Source: an uncultured Alphaproteobacteria bacterium (GTDB lineage: Bacteria; Pseudomonadota; Alphaproteobacteria; UBA7985; CAJQQZ01). From it: 5,600 bases of DNA. Each line of letters opens with the position of its first letter. Positions within the stretch are counted from its first letter, which is position 1. The translations under genes and the position numbers were made by a program. Location: the NCBI GenBank assembly GCA_905480445.1, contig CAJQQJ010000039.1, forward strand, positions 1 to 5,600, given 5' to 3'. Under the pieces are notes generated by a model, which saw nothing but the letters and a program-made list of their open reading frames with translations, made no database searches and was not told the origin of the DNA. Of the stretch, positions 5,556 through 5,600 are shown one piece after another.

Positions 5556-5600
5556 GCTGGAATATTTGGTAACTTTTGTCATGCAGAAACCTTTCGTCAG

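Overview
The window looks like chromosomal DNA of an alphaproteobacterium, most plausibly a marine member of the Rhodospirillales or a close relative. The basis is a gene tail that reads as the C-terminus of DnaJ directly followed by dapB, and a DUF2007 protein plus COG4123 methyltransferase pair transcribed divergently from a long-chain polyprenyl diphosphate synthase. Both arrangements are familiar in that group. Base composition looks intermediate rather than GC-rich. The taxonomic placement is inference from gene order and protein character, not from a database search.

Layout: 1-78 is the end of a probable dnaJ. dapB (150-947, +) encodes the lysine/cell-wall enzyme dihydrodipicolinate reductase. 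It meets, tail to tail with interlocked stop codons, a minus-strand pair: a TrmN6/YfiC-type N6-adenine methyltransferase (944-1675) and, upstream of it with an 11-nt overlap, a 71-aa DUF2007 protein (1665-1880). A 316-nt divergent intergenic region (1881-2196) separates this pair from the polyprenyl diphosphate synthase gene (2197-3246, +), which makes the ubiquinone side chain. These genes are ordinary housekeeping.

The second part is more accessory in character. After a 209-nt intergenic stretch with a perfect 12-bp palindrome overlapping a weak promoter come a Rid (YjgF/YER057c/UK114) family gene (3456-3875) and, three bases after its stop, a Rieske non-heme iron oxygenase alpha subunit (3879-5030). 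The Rid protein has Ser where RidA deaminases carry the catalytic Arg. The oxygenase has Glu rather than Asp at the inter-cluster bridging position, as described for quaternary-ammonium oxygenases such as CntA. The two genes probably form one transcript for oxidative breakdown or demethylation of a small nitrogenous metabolite. The substrate, and the reductase the oxygenase needs, cannot be identified here.

The last gene (5106-5555) encodes an exported 149-aa protein with an SGNH-hydrolase-like first block (GSSMVIG). It lacks the later catalytic blocks and may be truncated or decayed. No tRNA, rRNA, CRISPR array, insertion sequence or strong intrinsic terminator was recognised. The most unusual content is the Rid/Rieske pair with its palindromic putative operator. 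I see nothing that amounts to a clearly new system.
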